The notes under the pieces: model-generated
What the model saw: the letters and a program-made list of their open reading frames with translations, nothing else
Databases searched by the model: none
What the model was told of the DNA's origin: nothing
Position numbers and translations under genes: made by a program
Shown here: in pieces, positions 57,537 through 64,000 of the stretch
How positions within the stretch are numbered: the first letter of the stretch is position 1
Layout of the letters: each line of letters starts with the position of its first letter
Assembly: GCF_004959855.1 (NCBI RefSeq)
Contig: NZ_SPNT01000001.1
Span: 372,001-436,000 of the forward strand
Reading direction: 5' to 3'
DNA length: 64,000 nucleotides
Source of the DNA: Nitratireductor sp. XY-223
Lineage (GTDB): Bacteria; Pseudomonadota; Alphaproteobacteria; Rhizobiales; Rhizobiaceae

Positions 57537-58375
57537 TTGAATTTCGCGATCATGTCTTTGATGCCCGGTATCGTCTCGATCTGCCAGGCGTGATCGGGCT
57601 GGAAATACTGCACGAGGGAGCGCTGGAACAGGCCGCCGAGGATGGTGAAATAGTACATTTCGTAGCCCGGCGCGACGACGCAAGGGTGATAGCCCTTGTC
57701 GAGGATGATCGTCGAGCCGTCTACGATGTGATAGGCATCGCCGACGCGGCCGTCCTCGCGTTGAACCAGTTGCATGCCGAAGCCGTGTGCCGGCCGGAAG
57801 CGGAAGTTGTAGGTTTCGTCGTGGCGGGTCTCGTCCGGCTGGCGGTCGGTGTCGTGCTTATGCGGCGGGAACCCGGACCAGCCGCCCTGGCCGACGGTGA
57901 ACAGCTCCGAAACGAGCAGGCGCCCGACCTTGTCGTGGTATTTGGTGCCGAGGATGTGCTTGATCTTGCGGTGGGTCTTGGTGTCGTCCGAGCCGTACTG
58001 AACAAGATCGATTTCGTCCTGGCGCACGGCAAAAGGCTCCAGCGTCTTGCTGAAACGCGCGCCGGCGATAAACACCTCGGCCGTCTCGCTCATGGCCACG
58101 ATGGTTGCCCGGGCACCGGACGGTACGTAAACGCCTTCGGGCTCGCCGTCCCAGACGTCAACCGTCCTGTTTCCGATGCCGGCAAATTCTACGCCCTCGA
58201 CCACCACATCGACCGTGCCCGTTGCTGGAACCACACAGGTTTCGTAGCCCGGTACGCGATAGTCGAATGCCTGGCCGCTCTCGAGCTTGACGATGTTGAA
58301 ATAATTGAGCGGCACACGGCGGTCGTCCGTGTCGATGATGGCTCGGTTGGCATTGTCAAAGGGCGGGATGTGCAT
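57533..58375 (-). CDS. second IolB-like 5-deoxy-glucuronate isomerase
   Basis: A 280-residue cupin protein of the KduI/IolB family. Typical segments are SGFPPHKHDTDRQPDETRHDETYNFRF (metal-binding HxH...E..H; read in two parts), YEMYYFTILGG near the C terminus and the start MHIPPFDNANRAI. It is distinct from the IolB at 1-256 (start MSKLLVKPEDG). It would isomerise a 5-deoxy-glucuronate-like acid for the kinase and aldolase next to it. It overlaps the kinase stop by 20 bases. Confidence 0.87.
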   Translation of the reverse strand: MHIPPFDNANRAIIDTDDRRVPLNYFNIVKLESGQAFDYRVPGYETCVVPATGTVDVVVEGVEFAGIGNRTVDVWDGEPEGVYVPSGARATIVAMSETAEVFIAGARFSKTLEPFAVRQDEIDLVQYGSDDTKTHRKIKHILGTKYHDKVGRLLVSELFTVGQGGWSGFPPHKHDTDRQPDETRHDETYNFRFRPAHGFGMQLVQREDGRVGDAYHIVDGSTIILDKGYHPCVVAPGYEMYYFTILGGLFQRSLVQYFQPDHAWQIETIPGIKDMIAKFK

Positions 58376-59360
58376 TGTCCGCCTCCGTTGTTCGAGTCGG
58401 GCCGGGATGGTTTCTGATAAAGTCGTCCAGTTGGGCCGTGTCGGGCATGGCGGGGGCGCAGCCGACGCTGGAGACGACCATGGCGGCGGCGGCAGAGCCG
58501 CGCTCGAGGCTTTCTTCGAGCGTGTGTCCCTGGGCGAGCGCGCCGATGAAATTGCCGAGGAAAGCATCGCCCGAGCCGGTCGGTTTCAACGCCTCGACGC
58601 GATAGATGCCGGTCTCGATGACCTGCGATCCCTGGAATGTGAGTGAACCGTTCTCGCCCATCTTGTAGATGACGAGCCTGCCGGCATCCCGGGCGAGATC
58701 CTGCGCCAGCCGACGGCCGGCTTCGATGTCGCCTGCCAGGGTCGCGAACTCCTCGTCATTTCCAACCACCACGTTCGCCAGTTTTGCCGCCTTCAGGCAG
58801 ATGGCGCCGGCATCCGCCGGGCTCGGCCAGGTATAGGGCCGGTAATCGAGATCGAGAATAACGGGGACGCCGGCGGTTCCGGCAGCCTCGAAGGCGCTGA
58901 GGGTCGCCGTGCGCGACGGCTCTGCCGCGAAACAGGTTCCCGTGGCGACCAGGCCGCCGAATTGCGAATAGTCGACGGTATCCACATCCTCGCGACCGAT
59001 CTCGAAATCCGCCGCGCCATTGCGGTAAATGACCGACTGGCAGTCTTCCCTGCGGGTCTCGACGACCGCAAGCGAGGTGCGGCTCTGTCCGCCGACGGTG
59101 CGCACCCTGTCCGAATTGACGCCATAGCTTTTAAGCTGATTGCGGACAAAGCGGCCGACCGCATCGTCGGAGACCGCGGTGACCAGCGTCGCGGCGCAGC
59201 CATGGCGGGCCATGGCGACGGCGATATTCGCTGACGAGCCGCCGAGCGCGGCAAAAAAGGCCGTGGCGTTCTCGGTTCGCGCACCGGGCGGGTCGGCATA
59301 GAGATCCATGCCGGCCCTCCCGAGTACCAAAAAACTGTTGTTGTTTCGAAAATTCAACAT
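58356..59360 (-). CDS. second IolC-type PfkB sugar kinase
   Basis: A 334-residue PfkB kinase: LVLGRAGMDLYADPPGARTE, ALGGSSANIAVAMARHG and the catalytic ALKPTGSGDAFLGNFIGAL, where GSGDAF takes the place of GAGDAF. The GRAGMDLYADPPG start resembles IolC (GRSSVDLYGQQIG) but there is no DUF2090 extension. It would phosphorylate a deoxy-keto-gluconate-like acid. The ATG at 59360 (MLNFRNNN) is chosen; the longer frame to 59447 has no family resemblance. Expected order in the pathway: isomerase, kinase, aldolase, matching the gene order. Confidence 0.88.
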   Translation of the reverse strand: MLNFRNNNSFLVLGRAGMDLYADPPGARTENATAFFAALGGSSANIAVAMARHGCAATLVTAVSDDAVGRFVRNQLKSYGVNSDRVRTVGGQSRTSLAVVETRREDCQSVIYRNGAADFEIGREDVDTVDYSQFGGLVATGTCFAAEPSRTATLSAFEAAGTAGVPVILDLDYRPYTWPSPADAGAICLKAAKLANVVVGNDEEFATLAGDIEAGRRLAQDLARDAGRLVIYKMGENGSLTFQGSQVIETGIYRVEALKPTGSGDAFLGNFIGALAQGHTLEESLERGSAAAAMVVSSVGCAPAMPDTAQLDDFIRNHPGPTRTTEADNAHPAL

Positions 59361-59521
59361 TCTGTTCGGATCTTTTGTTGTTCGCAAACCCTGCTTCTGC
59401 CGGGACAGCAACGCCGGATCGGTCCTTTTGCACACGACGGATCGCATGGTCGGTTGACTGCCCGTATTCGCTCCTTCACCGGCAGAATTTCAGTTTGGTT
59501 CCCGCGATGGGTGATGTTCGC

Positions 59522-59573
59522 TTGACGCCAGAGCCTAAATCGAGTTTATGGTTTTTGCAACCGGTTGCAAAAA
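59522..59573 (+). promoter_or_regulatory. promoter with perfect 22-base LacI-type operator
   Basis: TTGACG (59522-59527) and TTTATG (59545-59550) are exactly 17 bases apart. The palindrome TTTTTGCAACC/GGTTGCAAAAA fills 59552-59573, covering the expected transcription start. The ATG of the dehydrogenase is at 59593. Its 14-base core TGCAACCGGTTGCA recurs upstream of the LacI gene (63881-63894). The minus-strand kinase operon starts on the other side of the gap, so one site could control both directions. Confidence 0.82.
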
Positions 59574-59592
59574 TTCATTGAGGAGCGCGCCA

Positions 59593-60714
59593 ATGACAGA
59601 GATTGGCATTGGAATTATCGGCGGTGGATACATGGGCAAAGCCCATTCGGTCGCGATGAACGCCGTCGGCGCGGTGTTCGAGACAGACGTGCGGCCACGC
59701 TGCGAGATGATCTGTACCACGACACCGGAAGGCGCGGCCGAGAAGGCGCGGCTGTTCGGATTCGCACGATCGACCCATGACTGGCGCGAACTGGTCGCCG
59801 ACCCGAAAATCGATGCCGTGGTCATCGCGTCCACGCAGGACACCCATCGCGACATTGCGCTTGCGGCCATCAAGGCCGGCAAGGCCGTGATGTGTGAAAA
59901 ACCAATGGGCGCGTCGGTCGAGGAGGCCCGCGAGATCACGGAGGCGGCCGAGGCCGCAGGCGTCGTCAACATGGCCGCGTTCAACTACGTGCGAACGCCG
60001 GCCACCCAGCTCGCGAGGGAGATCATCGATTCCGGCGAGATCGGCGACATCACCTATATCCGCGCTGAGCACACCGAGGATTTTTTCGCCGACCCCGACG
60101 CCCCGGCGACGTGGCGATCACATGGACGGTCGAACGGCAATCTCGGCGACCTGGCTCCGCACATCGTCAACGCGGTGCTGGCGCTGGCCGGGCCGATCGA
60201 GTCGCTCGTTTCAGATGTTGAAACGGTGCACAAGACCCGCCCGGGACCGGACGGGCCGGTGGCGGTGACGAATGACGACCAGTGCCAGTTGCTGTGCCGG
60301 TTCGAGAGCGGTGCCATGGGAACGCTGTTCGTCAGCCGCGTCGCCACGGGGCGCAAGATGGGCTACATCTACGAGGTTTTCGGCACCAGGGGCGCCTTGC
60401 GCTTCGACCAGGAAGACCAGAACGCCATGTGGCTCTACAAGGGCGATGCCAAACCCGGACGCGAAGGCTTCACCAAGATCCTGACCGGGCCGGAGCATCC
60501 GGACTACCTGCCCTTCTGCCAGGGTCCCGGACACGGCACCGGATACCAGGACCAGATCATCATCGAGGCGCATGACTTCCTCAAGGCCATCGAGACCGGC
60601 GAGCCGGTATGGCCGACATTCCGGGACGGGCTGATGGTCTCAGAGATCATCGAGGCCATCTGGCTGTCGCACGAGCAGCGGCGCTGGGTCTCCGTAAACG
60701 AGGCCCAGGGATAA
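59593..60714 (+). CDS. Gfo/Idh/MocA-family oxidoreductase (second cyclitol-like locus)
   Basis: A 373-residue NAD-binding dehydrogenase: GIIGGGYMGKAHSVAMNAVG at the N terminus and MCEKPMGAS at about residue 100. It is the paralogue of the dehydrogenase at 6092. GAGGAGCGCGCC precedes the ATG at 59593. It is followed by the IolE-like gene (19 bp) and a second dehydrogenase. Oxidation of an inositol isomer or its methyl ether is plausible; the substrate is not shown. Confidence 0.82.
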   Translation: MTEIGIGIIGGGYMGKAHSVAMNAVGAVFETDVRPRCEMICTTTPEGAAEKARLFGFARSTHDWRELVADPKIDAVVIASTQDTHRDIALAAIKAGKAVMCEKPMGASVEEAREITEAAEAAGVVNMAAFNYVRTPATQLAREIIDSGEIGDITYIRAEHTEDFFADPDAPATWRSHGRSNGNLGDLAPHIVNAVLALAGPIESLVSDVETVHKTRPGPDGPVAVTNDDQCQLLCRFESGAMGTLFVSRVATGRKMGYIYEVFGTRGALRFDQEDQNAMWLYKGDAKPGREGFTKILTGPEHPDYLPFCQGPGHGTGYQDQIIIEAHDFLKAIETGEPVWPTFRDGLMVSEIIEAIWLSHEQRRWVSVNEAQG

Positions 60715-60733
60715 TTCGGTTGAGAGACTGCTG

Positions 60734-61627
60734 ATGACGATAAAAATAGGAAATGCACCCTGCAGCTGGGGCGTCGAATTCGCGGATGATCCGCGCAATC
60801 CGCATTGGCGGAGCGTGCTCGCCGAGTGCCGGGATGCCGGATATCACGGTATCGAGCTCGGGCCAGTCGGCTACATGCCGGAAGATCCCGCTGAACTTGG
60901 CGATGCGCTGGCGGAGCTGGAACTCGAGCTCATCGGCGGGGTCGTCTTCCGGCCCTTCCACGATCCGTCCAAATGGGACGAGGTGCTCGACGGGTCGGTG
61001 CGCACCTGCAAGGCGCTGGCGGCGCACGGCGCCGATCACCTAGTGCTCATCGATTCCATTTCTCCGCGGCGGGCGCCGACCGCGGGTCGGCCCCACGAGG
61101 CCGAGCAGATGGGCAAGGAGGAATGGCTCGATTACCGGGACAAGATCTGCCGGATCGCGCAAATCGGAACGCAGGAATACGGGCTGACCGTGGCGATCCA
61201 CCCGCATGCCGGCGGATTCATCGACTTCAAGACCGAAACCGAGCGGCTGCTTGCGGAAACCGATCCGGCGGAACTCAAGCTGTGCCTCGACACCGGCCAC
61301 ACGCACTACGCCGGCTTCGATCCGATCTCCTTCATGAAAACCCATATCGACCGCATTTCCTATATGCATTTCAAGGATATCGACCCCTTGGTCAAAAAGC
61401 GGGCAATACAGGAGCGGACGGATTTCTACGAGGCCTGCGGGCAGGGGATCTTCTGCAATCTCGGCGATGGCGAGACGGATTTCCCGGCGGTGCGGCAAAG
61501 GCTGATCGACTCCGGCTTTTCTGGATGGTGCACGGTCGAACAGGATTGCGATCCGGAAGGGGCGACTTCGCCGCTCGGTGACGCAAAGTCCAATCGCACC
61601 TATCTTAGTTCCATCGGATTTCATTGA
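60734..61627 (+). CDS. IolE-like TIM-barrel dehydratase/isomerase
   Basis: A 297-residue AP-endonuclease-like TIM-barrel protein. The start KIGNAPCSWGVEF resembles IolE relatives annotated as inosose dehydratases; later YGLTVAIHPHAGGFIDFKTE, LCLDTGHTHYAGFDPISFM and YMHFKDIDPLV supply metal-ligand positions. It differs from the IolE at 272 (GTNPIAWTNDD), so it is a separate lineage, not a copy. Between two dehydrogenases it would dehydrate or isomerise a keto-cyclitol or keto-sugar. Confidence 0.82.
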   Translation: MTIKIGNAPCSWGVEFADDPRNPHWRSVLAECRDAGYHGIELGPVGYMPEDPAELGDALAELELELIGGVVFRPFHDPSKWDEVLDGSVRTCKALAAHGADHLVLIDSISPRRAPTAGRPHEAEQMGKEEWLDYRDKICRIAQIGTQEYGLTVAIHPHAGGFIDFKTETERLLAETDPAELKLCLDTGHTHYAGFDPISFMKTHIDRISYMHFKDIDPLVKKRAIQERTDFYEACGQGIFCNLGDGETDFPAVRQRLIDSGFSGWCTVEQDCDPEGATSPLGDAKSNRTYLSSIGFH

Positions 61628-61636
61628 GGACCCAAC

Positions 61637-62803
61637 ATGGCCAGGCTGAATTGGGGAATTATCGGCGGCGGAGAAGGCAGCCAGATCGGGCCCGCGCACC
61701 GGATCGGAGCCGGTCTCGACGGGCATTTCAGGCTTGCCGCCGGCGCGTTTGACGTCGATCCGCAGAAGGGCATAGCCTTTGCCGGGCAACTCGGCGTTGC
61801 TGAGGATCGTGCCTACCGCGACTGGCGCGAGATGCTGGCCGGCGAGACGGGTCGTCCCGACCGCGTCGACCTCGTTACGGTGGCAACGCCCAATGCGACG
61901 CATTACGAGATCACCAAGGCGTTTCTCGAGAACGGCTTCAACGTGCTTTGTGAAAAGCCGATGACGATGACGGTTTCAGAAGCCGAGGACATCGTTGCCA
62001 CGGCCAGGAAGGCGGGTCGTATCTGCGCCGTCAATTACGGCTATTCCGGCTATCCCATGGTGCGGCACATGCGCGCCATGGTCGCGGGCGGCGAGCTGGG
62101 CCGCGTGCGGCTCATCAAGGCCGAATTCGCGCACGGCTTTCACGCAAATGCCGCCGATGCGGACAATCCGCGCATACGCTGGCGCTACGACCCCGATCAG
62201 ATCGGGCCATCGGCGCAGTTCGCCGATTGCGGCATTCACGCGCTGCACATGGCAAGCTTCGTTTCCGGCCAGGAGGCCGAGGCATTGTCCGCCGATTTCG
62301 CGTCCTGCATCGCGTCGCGAACGCTCGAGGACGACGCCATGGTCAGTTTCCGGATGTCCGAAGGCGCGCTGTTGCGGCTGTGGACGAGTTCCGTCGCCAT
62401 TGGCCGCATGCACGGCCTGACCCTGCAGGTTTTCGGCGAGAAGGGCGGTTTGAGCTGGGAACAGGAGCACCCGAACCAGCTTTACTGGACGCCGGTCGAC
62501 GGCCGCACGCAGATCATCGAACGGGGCGCGCCGGACCTGTCGCCGGAGGCGCAAAGGGCGTCACGGGTGACGATCGGCCATGCCGAGGGCATGCCGCTCG
62601 CCTTTGCCAATATCTATTCGGACCTTGCCGAAGTCATAGCGGCGGAGAAGGAAACGCGCGCGCCGGACCCGGCGGCTACGCATTATCCGACCGCGCTCGA
62701 CGGCCTGCGCTCGATGGCGGCGATCGGCGCGGCGGTGGAATCAGCGAATGGAGACGGAAAGTGGACGGATGCCCGTCCGCCGTCGCTGCGTGGCAACAAC
62801 TAG
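61637..62803 (+). CDS. Gfo/Idh/MocA-family oxidoreductase (second cyclitol-like locus, second copy)
   Basis: A 388-residue oxidoreductase: LNWGIIGGGEGSQIGPAHRI at the N terminus, then NVLCEKPMTMT at about residue 105. The sequence GGGEGSQIGPAHR is typical of a subfamily distinct from both the IolG at 10561 and the paralogue at 59593. It may act on a different keto or hydroxyl group of the same substrate. It is the last gene of the plus-strand operon and converges on the LacI gene, 10 bp apart. Confidence 0.82.
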   Translation: MARLNWGIIGGGEGSQIGPAHRIGAGLDGHFRLAAGAFDVDPQKGIAFAGQLGVAEDRAYRDWREMLAGETGRPDRVDLVTVATPNATHYEITKAFLENGFNVLCEKPMTMTVSEAEDIVATARKAGRICAVNYGYSGYPMVRHMRAMVAGGELGRVRLIKAEFAHGFHANAADADNPRIRWRYDPDQIGPSAQFADCGIHALHMASFVSGQEAEALSADFASCIASRTLEDDAMVSFRMSEGALLRLWTSSVAIGRMHGLTLQVFGEKGGLSWEQEHPNQLYWTPVDGRTQIIERGAPDLSPEAQRASRVTIGHAEGMPLAFANIYSDLAEVIAAEKETRAPDPAATHYPTALDGLRSMAAIGAAVESANGDGKWTDARPPSLRGNN

Positions 62804-62813
62804 GCGAAACCGC

Positions 62814-63812
62814 TCAGGGCAGCGGCCGGAGCGTGCTGCGCTCAACGATCGAGCAGGGAAACGGCTGCGTGTCGGATTCCTTGTTCGGATCGTCGACCAT
62901 TTCGATGACCAGCGCGACCGATTGCAGGATGATGTCGCGGACCGGTTGCCGGATAGTGGTCAGATCGTAGGTTGACCAGCCCGCCATGTTCATGTCGTTG
63001 AATCCCAGGAAACCGATGTCCCGCGGTATCTCAAGGCCGGCGCCGCGCGCCGCGTCCATGGCGCCCATGCAAATCAGGTCGTCGCCGCAAAACAGTGCTT
63101 CAACGCTCTTTTCGGTGAGCAGGGCGTTCATCGCTTCCCTGCCGGCCGAGTAGGAGTAGTTTTCGGCAAAGCGGATGTCCGTCGGTTCAAGCCCAAGTTT
63201 TTTCAGCCGGCGCAGGAAGCCCGCCAGGCGGTCCTGCGTGGATGTGGCGGACCGCGGTCCGCCGAGAAGCGCGATGTTGCGGTAGCCCCGGTCGACGAGC
63301 GTCTGGGCCGCCATTTCGCCGCAACGGACGTTGTCGATGCCGACAATGTGCAGGCCGGCTTCCGAGCCGAAGCGGCCAAATGCGTGAACCACCGGAACGC
63401 CGGCCTTTCGAAACGCGTTGGGAAATGTCGGGGGAAGGGTGGATGTGGCGATGATGATGCCGTCGACCCGGTACTGCTTGAGCATCTCGAGCGACTTTTG
63501 CGGATCTGTTTCGGTGCTCAGATTGACCAGAAGCGGGCGAAAGCCACGCTCCTGCAATACGCGCGTGAAAAGATCGAACACCTCAAGGAAAACCGGATTG
63601 CGGAAGTTGTTGGCGACAAGACCGATCAGCCGCGTGCGGTTCGTCGCCAGGCTGCGGGCGATCAGGCTCGGGCGGTATCCGAGTTCCTCGGCTGCCCGCT
63701 CGACCTTCCTGCGCGTCTTGTCGGAAACGCTGGCACCTTCGGTAAAGGTGCGGGATACCGCTGAGCGGGAAACACCGGCGCGCGCCGCGACTTCCTTGAG
63801 GGTTACCGTCAA
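62814..63812 (-). CDS. LacI-family repressor of the second cyclitol-like locus
   Basis: A 332-residue LacI/GalR protein: helix-turn-helix TLKEVAARAGVSRSAVSRTF, hinge VERAAEELGYRPSLIARSLA, then a ribose-binding-protein-like sensor domain (IGLVANNFRNPVFLEVFDLF, VVHAFGRFGSEAGLHIVGID). The start is TTG at 63812. A palindrome with the core TGCAACCGGTTGCA occurs both in its own upstream region and at the divergent promoter at 59552, so it probably represses both itself and the catabolic genes. Confidence 0.92.
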   Translation of the reverse strand: MTVTLKEVAARAGVSRSAVSRTFTEGASVSDKTRRKVERAAEELGYRPSLIARSLATNRTRLIGLVANNFRNPVFLEVFDLFTRVLQERGFRPLLVNLSTETDPQKSLEMLKQYRVDGIIIATSTLPPTFPNAFRKAGVPVVHAFGRFGSEAGLHIVGIDNVRCGEMAAQTLVDRGYRNIALLGGPRSATSTQDRLAGFLRRLKKLGLEPTDIRFAENYSYSAGREAMNALLTEKSVEALFCGDDLICMGAMDAARGAGLEIPRDIGFLGFNDMNMAGWSTYDLTTIRQPVRDIILQSVALVIEMVDDPNKESDTQPFPCSIVERSTLRPLP

Positions 63813-64000
63813 TGGATCTGGGTGCTCCGTTGTTCAATCCGCGTCGAATTCGGCCAAACCTAGAAAATCGCGCCTCCTCTTGCAACCGGTTGCAGCGGTA
63901 TCGTTGTCGCACGTTAACAAAGGCGGCTGGCCGCAGGGCGTGACTGCGACCACTCTAGAAGTTTTTCTTTTACAATTAGTCGTTTTTATTCAAGATGTTG
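63813..64000. promoter_or_regulatory. LacI upstream region with operator, right window edge
   Basis: TGCAACCGGTTGCA at 63881-63894 is a perfect 14-base palindrome sharing its core with the operator at 59552-59573. It lies 69 bases upstream of the TTG start. The remaining bases to the window edge are AT-rich with no gene seen. Confidence 0.75.

Overview
The window is a gene-dense stretch of high-GC DNA. Intergenic gaps are short and almost every gene belongs to a coupled operon for uptake and breakdown of a small molecule. Gene content suggests an alphaproteobacterium, probably of the Hyphomicrobiales (rhizobia and relatives): an IolC kinase fused to DUF2090, an RpiR-type inositol regulator with GGAA-N6-TTCC-like operators, many single-ATPase and UgpC-type sugar ABC transporters, the DgcN/DgcA pair, and a saccharopine-dehydrogenase-fold lysine dehydrogenase beside an AmaB-like aldehyde dehydrogenase. 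No rRNA, tRNA, CRISPR array, phage or insertion sequence was seen.

Layout. (1) 1-12375, myo-inositol: iolB (cut by the window edge), iolE, iolD, iolC-DUF2090 and the RpiR regulator on the minus strand; then, on the plus strand, a Gfo/Idh dehydrogenase, a three-gene inositol-type ABC transporter, iolG and an Asp/Glu-racemase-like gene. (2) 12386-13193, a small XRE regulator/DUF2975 membrane protein module. (3) 13267-23452, amino sugars: a minus-strand operon (MurQ, binding protein, two permeases, Gfo/Idh, ATPase) diverges from nagK-gntR-nagB-II-nagA. (4) 23449-29733, a beta-helix protein, then a minus-strand operon of a ROK repressor, a di-haem cytochrome oxidoreductase and an ASPIC/UnbV secreted protein. 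(5) 29947-36048, D-xylose: xylF (broken by an in-frame TAG), xylH, xylG, xylB, xylA. (6) 36184-44029, xylo-oligosaccharides: LacI regulator, binding protein, two permeases, GH43 beta-xylosidase, ATPase, SDR epimerase. (7) 44168-47010, D-amino acids: dgcN, dgcA and a D-amino-acid transaminase. (8) 47196-54826, lysine to glutaryl-CoA to crotonyl-CoA: glutaryl-CoA dehydrogenase, a fused E1 alpha/beta 2-oxoacid dehydrogenase, a FabD-like acyltransferase, an Lrp regulator, AmaB-like dehydrogenase and lysine 6-dehydrogenase-like protein; a LysR regulator and an AT-richer membrane protein gene follow. (9) 56709-63812, a second cyclitol-like locus: class II aldolase, second IolB, second IolC-type kinase, two Gfo/Idh dehydrogenases and an IolE-like enzyme, under a LacI repressor whose palindrome lies at both of its promoters.

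The parts fit an organism living on plant-derived material (inositols, xylan fragments, amino sugars, amino acids). The points most worth a second look are the second cyclitol-like pathway, which has no iolD and no transporter of its own; the E1 fusion paired with a FabD-like protein whose substrate-binding arginine position holds methionine; the ROK/di-haem/UnbV operon facing the xylose genes; the amber codon in xylF; and the recurring GC-rich hairpin after each of the four binding-protein genes.
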